Origin: Rugamonas violacea | GTDB taxonomy: Bacteria; Pseudomonadota; Gammaproteobacteria; Burkholderiales; Burkholderiaceae_D | Assembly (NCBI RefSeq): GCF_016461825.1 | Contig: NZ_JAEMNU010000049.1 | Span: forward strand, 38,765-102,764 | DNA: 64,000 nucleotides | Direction of reading: 5' to 3' | Shown: positions 49,795 to 57,884 of the stretch, one piece after another | How positions within the stretch are numbered: the first letter of the stretch is position 1 | How the letters are laid out: every line of letters begins with the position of its first letter | The notes under the pieces: model-generated | What the model was told of the DNA's origin: nothing | Databases searched by the model: none | What the model saw: only the letters and a program-made list of their open reading frames with translations | Made by a program: the position numbers and the translations under genes

Positions 49795-51366
49795 TTACTG
49801 GAAGGCTTTGACCAGCGCGTCGAACTTGACCTTCAGCGAGTGGTCGTGGGCGTGCACAGGCGGCACTTCGCGCTCGACATTGAGCAGCTGATAGACCGCC
49901 ATCTGCGCCGCCCGCACCGAGTATTCGACGGTGAAGACGACGTCGTCGGCGACCTCGACGAACTGGCTGACGAAGGCCAGGTTGCGGGTCTGGAGCGGCA
50001 CCGGCAGCGGCCGGTCGCTCTTAACGCGCGGCATGAACATGCTGGTGATGTAGGGCATGCGGCAGGGAATGCAGTTGGCCTTGGCCATCACTTCGTAGTC
50101 GAAGTTCAGGTGGCCGCACAGCTCGCGCAGGATTTCCTCGCCGCTGCAGTCGGCCATCGGTTTGGCGACGAAGTTGCCGATGCGGTCGGGATGCAACGCA
50201 TAGCCCCAGAACACTTGCACGCCCTCTGGCTGGCCGGCGAAGTGCGGCTGGTGCGCCAGCACAATCGACATGAACCAGTTGGAATCCTTGAAGGTGACCA
50301 GGCCGCCGGTGCCGGCGGTATTGCCGCTGAATTTCTCCATGCGGTCGAAGAAGGTGCTGTCGTGCAGGGTAACGGTGAACGACTCCCACCACGATTCGGG
50401 AATGCTGGAATTGAAGGCGGCCGGATTGCCGAATTGCGGCCGGCCCTGCGCCATTTTCTCCCACAGGGTCCAGCCGCCACTGTCGCGCTTGGTCAGCTTG
50501 GGCGGCGCGCTGTCCATCGAACCGTAGCTGGCGGCGTCCGTCATCGAGCCGTTCTGGAAGAACAGCAGGTCGTCGGGGCCGAGTTCGATACGCTCGCCGA
50601 CGCCGTCGCGCAGACATTGCAGCGCCGTCGCCATGGTCAGGCCGTCCTGCTCCTTGAGTTCGATATCCTCGACCTTGCAGCCGGTTTGCACGCGCACGCC
50701 CTGCTGCTGCAACCAGTGCTGCAAGGGGCGCACCAGCGAATCGTACTGGTTGTAGACGGTGCGCTTGACGCCGGCCAGCGTTTCGATGCGCGAGAACTCC
50801 ATCATGAAGCGGTGCAGATAGCGCTTGAACTCGACCGCGCTGTGCCAGGGTTGGAAGGCGAAGGTGGTGGCCCACATGAACCAGAACTTGGTCTCGAAGA
50901 AGGCCGGCGACAGCCAGTCGGTGATGGCGGTGCCGTCCAGCGTCTCCTCGCTGGCTTCGCTCAAGCGCAACAATTCCATGCGGTCGCTCATCGAGAAGCC
51001 CATCGATTTGACGTCCAGCTTGAAGCGGTTGCGGTCGACCAGCCGCGCCATCGAGTGCGACACGTGTTTCTCGTTGAAGGCGATGGTCTCGTCGTAGACG
51101 CTGCGGCCGGGATGCTCCAGCGAGGGAATCGACTTGAACAGATCCCAGGTGCATTCGTAGTTGTCGGTGGTCAGCATGCGGCCGCCGCGCAAGGTGTAGC
51201 CGTCGGTCGGATTGCCGCCGCCGTCGAGGCTGCCGCCGGCGACGTCCATGGCCTCCAGGATGGTGATGTCGGCGCCGTGGACGCCGCCGTCGCGGATCAT
51301 GAAGGCGGCGGCGGCGAGCGAACCGATGCCGCCTCCGACCAGATAGGCTTTGATTGGGGTATGCAT
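49795..51366 (-). CDS. ohyA: Oleate hydratase (short, Met-substituted form)
   Basis: A 523-residue FAD-dependent fatty acid hydratase of the former myosin-cross-reactive-antigen family, which adds water to the cis-9 double bond of oleate. FAD site YLVGGGIGSLAA (8-19), ILEAMDVAGGS, then TLRGGRMLTTDNYECTWDL and NEKHVSHS. In longer members the position after RGGR is the catalytic Glu; here it is Met64, as reported for the short monomeric Rhodococcus-type enzymes. The ATG at 51366 (MHTPIKAYLVGG) is used; an upstream start is unlikely. It lies near other fat and ketone genes. Confidence 0.92.
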   Translation of the reverse strand: MHTPIKAYLVGGGIGSLAAAAFMIRDGGVHGADITILEAMDVAGGSLDGGGNPTDGYTLRGGRMLTTDNYECTWDLFKSIPSLEHPGRSVYDETIAFNEKHVSHSMARLVDRNRFKLDVKSMGFSMSDRMELLRLSEASEETLDGTAITDWLSPAFFETKFWFMWATTFAFQPWHSAVEFKRYLHRFMMEFSRIETLAGVKRTVYNQYDSLVRPLQHWLQQQGVRVQTGCKVEDIELKEQDGLTMATALQCLRDGVGERIELGPDDLLFFQNGSMTDAASYGSMDSAPPKLTKRDSGGWTLWEKMAQGRPQFGNPAAFNSSIPESWWESFTVTLHDSTFFDRMEKFSGNTAGTGGLVTFKDSNWFMSIVLAHQPHFAGQPEGVQVFWGYALHPDRIGNFVAKPMADCSGEEILRELCGHLNFDYEVMAKANCIPCRMPYITSMFMPRVKSDRPLPVPLQTRNLAFVSQFVEVADDVVFTVEYSVRAAQMAVYQLLNVEREVPPVHAHDHSLKVKFDALVKAFQ

Positions 51367-51481
51367 TTTATCCTTGTGGTATGAATTGCAATGATTGTAT
51401 GTTGGACAAATCATCAAGTCCGTGCGCTACCCCACGCAGAGCGAAGCGGCCGGTCGCGCGCCGGCGCCGGTCTGTGAAGAA

Positions 51482-51544
51482 AACCCAGCGGCAGGGACTG
51501 GGGTCGGACCCCGCGGGTCCGACCCCGGCGGTCCGCCTTTGGGT
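51482..51544. repeat. Palindromic intergenic repeat, copy R6
   Basis: Outer left arm ACCCAGCGGC (51482-51491), inner arms GGGGTCGGACCC (51499-51510) and GGGTCCGACCCC (51514-51525) around CGC, and a degraded right outer arm (CCGCCTTTGGGT). It lies in the 311-base gap between scoB and oleate hydratase. Confidence 0.87.
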
Positions 51545-51677
51545 TCGAGAGCCGCCGGCGCCTCAACGAGGTCACGGCCGCATGCCCTTGCCCTTGCCCT
51601 TGCCCTTGTATGCCGGCGTAAACGGCAACGGCACGCCGGAGGGGCGTGCCGTTGTGTGCTTCAGTGCGGGCGCAAGC
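51545..51677. other. Rest of the scoB-ohyA gap: hexamer repeat and scoAB terminator-like hairpin
   Basis: After repeat R6 comes GCCCTT repeated three times, then T and a fourth GCCCTT (51583-51607). Next is a hairpin AACGGCACGCC/GGCGTGCCGTT (51627-51653), 25 bases after the scoB stop on the minus strand and followed there only by a broken T run. This is a weak candidate for the scoAB terminator. No gene is visible. Confidence 0.6.
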
Positions 51678-52328
51678 TTACACGGCGGACACGTCCAGCT
51701 CGGCGCCGGTGGCGGCCTTGACCTGGTCCTTGCTGACGCCGGGCGCCAGTTCGATCAGCTTGAGGCCCTGCGGCGTCACTTCGATCACGCCGAGGTCGGT
51801 GATGATCAGGTCGACCACGCCGACGCCGGTCAGCGGCAGGTCGCATTTCGTCAGCAGCTTGTGCGAGGTCGAGCCGTCCTTGGCGGTGGCGACGTGCTCC
51901 ATCAGCACGACGACGCGCTTGACGCCGGCCACCAGGTCCATCGCGCCGCCCATGCCCTTGACCATTTTGCCCGGGATCATCCAGTTGGCCAGGTCGCCCT
52001 GTTGCGACACCTGCATCGCGCCGAGGATGGCCAGGTTGATCTTGCCGCCGCGGATCATGCCGAAGGAATCGGCCGAGCTGAAGTAGGCCGAACCGGGCAG
52101 CGCCGTCACGGTCTGCTTGCCGGCGTTGATGAGGTCGGCGTCGACCTCGGCGTCGGTCGGGAAGGGGCCGATGCCCAGCAGGCCGTTTTCCGACTGCAGG
52201 AACACCTCGATGTCCTGCGGCACATAGTTGGCCACCAGGGTGGGCAGGCCGATGCCCAGGTTCACATAAAAACCGTCCTGCAATTCTTTCGCCGCGCGGG
52301 CGGCCATTTCGTCACGAGTCCATGCCAT
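51678..52328 (-). CDS. scoB: 3-oxoacid CoA-transferase subunit B
   Basis: A 216-residue subunit of succinyl-CoA:3-ketoacid CoA-transferase. The catalytic Glu47 lies in the signature SENGLLGIG, followed by [20 protein letters not shown] and [10 protein letters not shown]. It moves CoA from succinyl-CoA to acetoacetate. The ATG at 52328 follows GGAGATTACT. It lies 51 bases after scoA. Confidence 0.95.
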   Translation of the reverse strand: MAWTRDEMAARAAKELQDGFYVNLGIGLPTLVANYVPQDIEVFLQSENGLLGIGPFPTDAEVDADLINAGKQTVTALPGSAYFSSADSFGMIRGGKINLAILGAMQVSQQGDLANWMIPGKMVKGMGGAMDLVAGVKRVVVLMEHVATAKDGSTSHKLLTKCDLPLTGVGVVDLIITDLGVIEVTPQGLKLIELAPGVSKDQVKAATGAELDVSAV

Positions 52329-52379
52329 AGTAATCTCCGTCGTTCTTTGTTCTGGGGGCGCTGCCGGGGGGGTAAGCGG

Positions 52380-53081
52380 CTAAGCGGCGGCGCGCACGGT
52401 GCGCTGCTCGATGCGTTTTTCCGGCGTGGCGTTGACCACGATGCGGTGCACGAAGATGCTCGGCAGGTGGACCTGGTCGGGATCGATCTCGCCGACCTCG
52501 ACCAGCTCCTCGACCTCGGCGATGGTGATCTTGCCGGCCATCGCCACGTTCGGGTTGAAGTTGCGCGCGGTCTTGCGGAACACCAGGTTGCCGGCCTTGT
52601 CGGCCTTCCAGGCCTTGACCAGCGACACGTCCGACACCAGGCTGCGCTCCATCACGTACTGCTCGCCGTCGAACTCGCGGATCTCCTTGCCCTCGGCGAC
52701 GATGGTGCCGACGCCGGTCTTGGTGAAGAAGGCCGGGATGCCGGCGCCGCCGGCGCGCAGTTTTTCCGCCAGCGTGCCCTGCGGGGTGAATTCGAGCTCC
52801 AGCTCGCCGGCCAGGTATTGGCGGGCGAACTCCTTGTTCTCGCCGACGTAGGAGGCGATCATCTTCTTGATCTGGCGGGTCTCGAGCAACTGGCCGAGGC
52901 CGAAGCCGTCGACGCCGGCGTTGTTGGAGATGGCGGTCAGCCCGGTCACGCCGGAGTCGCGCAGCGCCAGGATCAGGGCCTCGGGGATGCCGCACAGGCC
53001 GAAGCCGCCGACGGCGATGGTTTGACCATTTTGGACCACGCCAGCCAGGGCTGAGGCGGCGTCCGGATACACTTTGTTCAT
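52380..53081 (-). CDS. scoA: 3-oxoacid CoA-transferase subunit A
   Basis: A 233-residue partner of ScoB. It opens MNKVYPDAASALAGVV and has the glycine-rich block IAVGGFGLCGIPEALI, then TAISNNAGVDGFGLGQLL and the GAGIPAFFTKTGVGT motif. The ATG at 53081 follows AAGGGACGCGT. It is the first gene of scoAB and diverges from a PAS-LuxR regulator whose start is 151 bases away, a likely local controller. Confidence 0.95.
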   Translation of the reverse strand: MNKVYPDAASALAGVVQNGQTIAVGGFGLCGIPEALILALRDSGVTGLTAISNNAGVDGFGLGQLLETRQIKKMIASYVGENKEFARQYLAGELELEFTPQGTLAEKLRAGGAGIPAFFTKTGVGTIVAEGKEIREFDGEQYVMERSLVSDVSLVKAWKADKAGNLVFRKTARNFNPNVAMAGKITIAEVEELVEVGEIDPDQVHLPSIFVHRIVVNATPEKRIEQRTVRAAA

Positions 53082-53232
53082 ACGCGTCCCTTATCTTTTG
53101 TTAAGCTGTGTCGCTTTGTTTTGTTGATATCGCATGCAGCGCAACGTCTCAGCATAAAATACACAAAACAAAAGCACAATACCGTAGAACTACCTGCATT
53201 CTTTCCCTCGACCAGAATTGAAACCGCGCCAG

Positions 53233-53793
53233 ATGAATGCACCGCAAGCCATCGATTACGAAACCATTTTCCTGCACGCGCCGGTCGGCATGTGCATCTC
53301 CGAGAACCGCGTCATCCAGTCCTGCAACGAGGCGCTGGCGGCGATGTTCGGCTACAGCCGGGCCATGCTCGAAGGCCTGTCGTTCCAGGTGCTCTACCCC
53401 ACCGTCGACGAATTCCTGCGCACCGGCGACCGCATCATCCCGATCATGAACGCGCGCGGCCGCTATTCGGACGAGCGGATCATGCGGCGGGCCAACCAGG
53501 AACTGTTCTGGTGCCACGTCAGCGGCCACGCGCTCAAACTCAACGAGCCGCTCGGGCCGGGCATCTGGACTTTCGAGGACGTCAGCGAGAAACGTCCGGT
53601 GACCGCCGAGCTGACCCCGCGCGAGCGCGAAATCGCCGCCCTGCTGGTCGAAGGCAAGACCAGCAAGATCATCGCGCGGCAGATCGACCTGTCGCCGCGC
53701 ACGGTGGAGATGCACCGGGCCAAGCTGATGCGCAAATTCTCCGCCGCCACCTCGTCCGAGCTGGTCCACAAACTGGTCGGCCTGCACCTCTAG
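53233..53793 (+). CDS. PAS-LuxR transcriptional regulator, divergent to scoAB
   Basis: A 186-residue one-component regulator. The N-terminal PAS domain (about residues 10-115: IFLHAPVGMCISENRVIQSC, then FGYSRAMLEG) is followed by a LuxR helix-turn-helix with LTPREREIAALLVEGKTSKI and RTVEMHRAKLMRKF. It has no receiver domain, so the PAS probably binds a small ligand. The ATG at 53233 opens MNAPQAIDYE. Placement suggests control of ketone-body genes scoAB, an inference from orientation alone. Repeat copy R7 follows its stop. Confidence 0.87.
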   Translation: MNAPQAIDYETIFLHAPVGMCISENRVIQSCNEALAAMFGYSRAMLEGLSFQVLYPTVDEFLRTGDRIIPIMNARGRYSDERIMRRANQELFWCHVSGHALKLNEPLGPGIWTFEDVSEKRPVTAELTPREREIAALLVEGKTSKIIARQIDLSPRTVEMHRAKLMRKFSAATSSELVHKLVGLHL

Positions 53794-53809
53794 CGCCCGG
53801 TCAAAAACC

Positions 53810-53884
53810 ACCCAACGGCAGAGAGCCGGGGCCGGACCCGGCGCGCCAAGGCGGGGAGTCCAACCCCGGATTTCGCCGCTGGGT
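53810..53884. repeat. Palindromic intergenic repeat, copy R7 (long-spacer form)
   Basis: Outer arms ACCCAACGGC (53810-53819) and GCCGCTGGGT (53875-53884). Inner arms GGGGCCGGACCC (53828-53839) and GGGGAGTCCAACCCC (53853-53867) with a spacer containing GCGCGCCAAGGCG, as in copy R1. It lies between the convergent PAS-LuxR and SDR genes. Confidence 0.85.
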
Positions 53885-53922
53885 TCGCTTGACTCACCGC
53901 GCCCGCCGCGCGCGGCCCGTCC

Positions 53923-54699
53923 TCACATCGCCAGCATGCCGTCGTCGGCCGAGATGATGGCGCCGTTGATGAAGTGCGAATCCTCGCCGGCCAGCAACAG
54001 CAGCAAACCGTCGAGGTCCTCCGGCTTGCCGGCACGCTTGCGCGGCAGCATGTCGACCAGTTTCTGGCCCTGTTCGCTGGCGAAATACTCTTCGTTGATC
54101 TCGGTCGAGATATAGCCCGGGCAGATGGCGTTGGTGTTGATGTTGTACTTGCCCCACTCGACCGCCATGGCCTTGGTCATCTGCACCACGCCGGCCTTGC
54201 TCATGCAGTAGACGCCGATCTGCGGCAGCACGCGCAGGCCGGCCACCGAGGCGATGTTGATGATGCGGTGTTGTTTTTTGGGATCGCCCTTGGCGCGCGC
54301 GATCATCCGCTTGGCGGTCTGCTGGGCGACGAAAAAGGCGCCGCGCAGATTGGTGTCCATGACGAAGGCGTAGTCCTCCGGCGAGACGTCGACCAGGCGC
54401 TGGGTGTTGGACACGCCGGAGTTGTTGACCAGGATGTCGATCGGTCCGGCCTCCGTCTCGGCGTGGGCGATGGCCGACTTGATGCTGGCGAAATCGGTCA
54501 CGTCCAGGCTGACCACGTGGGCCGCGCCGCCGTCGGCTTCGATCTCGGCGCGCAGCTCCTTGAGGCGTTCGGTGCGGCGCGAGGCCAGCACCACTTGCGC
54601 GCCGGCCTGGGCCAGCACCTTGGCGAAGCGCGCGCCCAGGCCGCTGGAGGCGCCGGTGATCAGCGCGATTTTTCCCTCAAAATTGACTTCTATGCCCAC
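53923..54699 (-). CDS. SDR family oxidoreductase
   Basis: A 258-residue classical short-chain dehydrogenase. Cofactor motif TGASSGLG (15-22), NNSG, catalytic Ser151, Tyr164 and Lys168 (YCMSKAG), and PGYISTEI. Arg41-Arg42 after the second strand suggest NADP preference. The substrate is not clear; relatives act on 3-oxoacyl or 3-hydroxy compounds, which would suit the fat and ketone genes around it. The ATG at 54699 follows AGGGAGTAGCTCGTG. Confidence 0.88.
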   Translation of the reverse strand: MGIEVNFEGKIALITGASSGLGARFAKVLAQAGAQVVLASRRTERLKELRAEIEADGGAAHVVSLDVTDFASIKSAIAHAETEAGPIDILVNNSGVSNTQRLVDVSPEDYAFVMDTNLRGAFFVAQQTAKRMIARAKGDPKKQHRIINIASVAGLRVLPQIGVYCMSKAGVVQMTKAMAVEWGKYNINTNAICPGYISTEINEEYFASEQGQKLVDMLPRKRAGKPEDLDGLLLLLAGEDSHFINGAIISADDGMLAM

Positions 54700-54914
54700 G
54701 AGCTACTCCCTTACTTGGAACTATCTGATTGTCTGGTGATCCATTGTAGACGCGCGGCGCGCATGCCTGCGCTATCTAAACGCAATCATTACACAAATCG
54801 CCAGTATTAGATTGCGGCATCTAATAATGTCCCTCAAAATGGCGCCAAAGTTGCAATCCGCAGCAAAAAGAAGCACACTCGTGCTTAAATTTTTCTCCAC
54901 TATAAAAAAACACC

Positions 54915-56591
54915 ATGACACAGCCTAATAATCTAGTTGAACAGTACGGCCCACGCGACGCGATGGAATACGACGTCGTGATCGTCGGCGGTGGCCCTGC
55001 GGGCTTGTCGGCGGCGATCAAGATCAAGCAGTTGGCGGCCGAGAAGGGCCAGGAAGTCTCCGTCGTCGTGCTGGAAAAAGGCGGCGAGCTGGGCGCGCAC
55101 ATCCTGTCGGGCGCGGTGATGGACCCGAAGGCCTTGACCGAACTGATCCCCAACTGGAAGGAACTGGGCGCGCCGCTGCACACCGAGGTGAGCGAAGACC
55201 GCGTGCTGTTCCTGACCGAGACCAAGGCCTTCAAGACGCCGAACTTCGCCCTGCCGGCCTGTTTTGAAAACCACGGCAACTATGTCATTTCGCTGGGCAA
55301 CGTGGTGCGCTGGCTGGGCCAGCAGGCCGAGGCGCTGGGCGTCGAGGTGTTCCCCGGCTTCGCCGCCGCCGAGATCCTGTACAACGACGACGGCTCGGTC
55401 AAGGGCGTGGCCACCGGCAACATGGGCGTCAAGCGCGACGGCGAGCCCGGCCCCGACTTCCAGATCGGCATGGAGCTGCACGGCAAGTACACCCTGTTCG
55501 CCGAGGGCGCCCGCGGCCACCTGGGCAAACAGTTGATGGCCAAGTACGACCTGAACAAGGGCAAGGACCCGCAATCCTACGGCATCGGCATCAAGGAACT
55601 GTGGGAGATCGACCCGGCCAAGCACCAACCCGGCCTGGTGGTGCACACCACCGGCTGGCCGCTCGACAGCAAGACCTACGGCGGCTCCTTCCTCTACCAC
55701 TTGGAAAACAACCAGGTGATGGTCGGCTACGTGGTCGGCCTGAGCTACGAGAACCCCTACCTGTCGCCGTATGAGGAGTTCCAGCGCTACAAGACCCACC
55801 CGGCCATCCGTGGCTTCTTCGAGGGCGGCAAGCGGATCTCCTACGGCGCCCGCGCCATCACCGCCGGCGGCCTGCAGTCGCTGCCGAAGCTGGTGTTCCC
55901 GGGCGGCGCGCTGATCGGTTGCGACGCCGGCTTCCTCAACATGAGCCGCATCAAGGGCAGCCACGCCGCCATCAAGAGCGGCATGCTGGTCGCCGAGGCG
56001 GTGTTCGGCGCGCTGGGCGAGCAACGCCAGCACGACGAGCTGAGCGCCTTCCCGGCCGCCTTCGAGCAATCCTGGCTGCACGAGGAGCTGCACGTGGCGC
56101 GCAACGTCAAGCCATGGCTGAGCAAGGGCCTGTACCTGGGCTCCGTGATGACCGTCATCGACCAGTTGATCCTGCGCGGCAAGGCGCCGTGGACCTTGCG
56201 CCACAGCTACGCCGACCACGAGTGCCTGAAGCCGGCGGCCCAATGCACCCCCATCGTCTATCCCAAGCCGGATGGCAAGCTGACCTTCGACCGTCTGTCG
56301 TCGGTGTTCATCTCCAACACCAACCACGCCGAGGACCAGCCGATCCACCTGACCCTGAAGAACGCCAGCGTGCCGGTCGACGTCAACCTGGCCCAGTTCG
56401 CCGGTCCGGAAGCGCGCTACTGCCCGGCCGGGGTGTACGAGTTCGTCAAGACCGACGAGGGCGCCGACCGCCTGCAGATCAACGCGCAGAACTGCGTGCA
56501 CTGCAAGACCTGCGACATCAAGGACCCGACCCAGAACATCGTCTGGATCACGCCGGAGGGCGGCGGCGGACCGAACTATCCAAACATGTAA
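54915..56591 (+). CDS. Electron transfer flavoprotein-ubiquinone oxidoreductase
   Basis: A 558-residue membrane-associated flavo-iron-sulfur enzyme (ETF-QO) that passes electrons from acyl-CoA dehydrogenases, via ETF, to ubiquinone. FAD motif VVIVGGGPAGLSAAI, KGGELGAHILSGAV, quinone-site region and GSHAAIKSGM. The C-terminal [4Fe-4S] cluster has Cys in RYCPAGVYEF and NCVHCKTCDIKDP. The ATG at 54915 has no Shine-Dalgarno; TATAAA ends only 8 bases upstream. A strong terminator follows. It supports fatty-acid oxidation with the neighbouring genes. Confidence 0.95.
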   Translation: MTQPNNLVEQYGPRDAMEYDVVIVGGGPAGLSAAIKIKQLAAEKGQEVSVVVLEKGGELGAHILSGAVMDPKALTELIPNWKELGAPLHTEVSEDRVLFLTETKAFKTPNFALPACFENHGNYVISLGNVVRWLGQQAEALGVEVFPGFAAAEILYNDDGSVKGVATGNMGVKRDGEPGPDFQIGMELHGKYTLFAEGARGHLGKQLMAKYDLNKGKDPQSYGIGIKELWEIDPAKHQPGLVVHTTGWPLDSKTYGGSFLYHLENNQVMVGYVVGLSYENPYLSPYEEFQRYKTHPAIRGFFEGGKRISYGARAITAGGLQSLPKLVFPGGALIGCDAGFLNMSRIKGSHAAIKSGMLVAEAVFGALGEQRQHDELSAFPAAFEQSWLHEELHVARNVKPWLSKGLYLGSVMTVIDQLILRGKAPWTLRHSYADHECLKPAAQCTPIVYPKPDGKLTFDRLSSVFISNTNHAEDQPIHLTLKNASVPVDVNLAQFAGPEARYCPAGVYEFVKTDEGADRLQINAQNCVHCKTCDIKDPTQNIVWITPEGGGGPNYPNM

Positions 56592-56640
56592 ATATGCAAA
56601 CCCTTGGTCCGGCCCGCCGGACTAGGCGGGAAAGCAACAA

Positions 56641-56678
56641 AACAGCGCGCGGTGAGCCCCACCCCGCGCTGTTTTTTC
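56641..56678 (+). terminator. Terminator of the ETF-QO gene
   Basis: AACAGCGCG pairs with CGCGCTGTT, enclosing a second small GGTG/CACC stem, and is followed by TTTTTT. Confidence 0.88.
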
Positions 56679-56901
56679 TTTTCCAAACGTAATTTCCCGC
56701 GCCAGAACGGCGGAAACGGCCCATAATCCGCAGGTGGAAACGCCGCGAACGGCAGGCCTGGCGGGTGTTTTAAGGGCTGAAGTAATTTATTTTCGAAAAT
56801 TTCCACAAAGCATTTAATGCCCACCCCACATTGGTCGTCTTGTACTTGGGAGAGCATCAAAACGTTGCTCCGAACTGAACCCACCTACCAGGAGTTATTT
56901 C
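56679..56901. promoter_or_regulatory. fliC upstream region
   Basis: The 310-base gap after ETF-QO ends in this presumed flagellin promoter region. It includes an AT-rich stretch (56780-56815) and the ribosome-binding site AGGAG seven bases before the ATG. I looked for a sigma-28 (TAAA / GCCGATAA) or sigma-54 (GG / GC) promoter and found no good match. Confidence 0.4.
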
Positions 56902-57786
56902 ATGCTGAGTCTTCACACCAACGCTGCGGCCCTTTCCGCACAAAACTCGATCGGTCGCACCCAGTCCAGCCTGTCGACTTCGCAGACCCGCCTGAGCACC
57001 GGCTTCCGTGTCAACTCGGCAATGGACGACGCCGCCGGCCTGCAGATCGCCACCCGCCTGAAAGCCCAGACCAGCGGCATGGCCGTGGCAATGCGCAACA
57101 CCCAGAATTCGATCTCGATGATGCAGACCGCCGAAGGCGCGCTGGACGAAACCACCAACATCCTGGTCCGCATGAAAGACTTGGCCACCCAAGCGGCTGA
57201 TGCCTCGTCGAACGCCACCGACAAGGACGCCATGCAGTCGGAATATGATTCGCTGACCAGCGAATTGAGCAACATCATGGCCAACACCAAGTTCGGCGGC
57301 ACGACGCTGCTGACCAGTGCATCGGGTAAATTCGCCGCCAGCGTCGACTTCCAGATCGGTTCGGACACGAGCGAAAAAATGACCATGGATCTGTCCCAGC
57401 AGGTAACCGATGTGCATGCCGACATCGCTCTTGCAGCCGCCGACTACAGCACCGCCGGCACGGCATCGGCCGGCCACGCCACCGGACTGGGCGAGCTTGC
57501 CAGCGGCACCGCCAACGCCACCATCGCCAAGCTGGCCACGTCCATCGACACCGTCGGCAAGCTGCGTTCGGCGTTGGGTGCCAACTCGAACCGCCTCGAC
57601 CACGTCTACAACAACTTGTCGAACATCTCGACCAACACCAAGTCGGCTACCGGCCGCATCATGGACACCGACTTCGCCGCTGAATCGTCGAGCATGACCT
57701 CGAACCAGATGTTGCTGCAAGCCGGCACCGCGATGCTGAAACAAAGCAACAGCACCTCGTCGCTGGTTATGTCCCTGCTGCAATAA
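56902..57786 (+). CDS. fliC: Flagellin (short, lateral-type)
   Basis: A 294-residue flagellin. Conserved N-terminal D0/D1 helices (MLSLHTNAAALSAQNSIGRT, RLSTGFRVNSAMDDAAGL) and a C-terminal D1/D0 (SNRLDHVYNNLSNISTNTKS, TDFAAESSSMTSNQMLLQAG, LVMSLLQ). The variable centre is very short, so the filament surface is minimal. The start MLSLHTN is typical of lateral or secondary flagellins. It is flanked by terminators on both sides and sits beside a FliK-like gene and the flhA-fliP cluster. Confidence 0.95.
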   Translation: MLSLHTNAAALSAQNSIGRTQSSLSTSQTRLSTGFRVNSAMDDAAGLQIATRLKAQTSGMAVAMRNTQNSISMMQTAEGALDETTNILVRMKDLATQAADASSNATDKDAMQSEYDSLTSELSNIMANTKFGGTTLLTSASGKFAASVDFQIGSDTSEKMTMDLSQQVTDVHADIALAAADYSTAGTASAGHATGLGELASGTANATIAKLATSIDTVGKLRSALGANSNRLDHVYNNLSNISTNTKSATGRIMDTDFAAESSSMTSNQMLLQAGTAMLKQSNSTSSLVMSLLQ

Positions 57787-57828
57787 TCGTAGCGTCTTCC
57801 TGATCTGGCAACAGGCGGGAACACAAGG

Positions 57829-57859
57829 AGCCAACCGGAAACCCGGTTGGCTTTTTTTT
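57829..57859 (+). terminator. Terminator of fliC
   Basis: AGCCAACCGG (57829-57838) pairs with CCGGTTGGCT (57843-57852) around a 4-base loop, followed by seven T. Confidence 0.92.
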
Positions 57860-57884
57860 TGCCGGCAAGACATGAGAAAGCGCA

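Noticed and set aside
14911..53884. Reading the palindromic repeats as ordinary terminators
   Set aside because: No T run follows either strand of any copy, and separate terminators are present next to several of them (18363, 15067).
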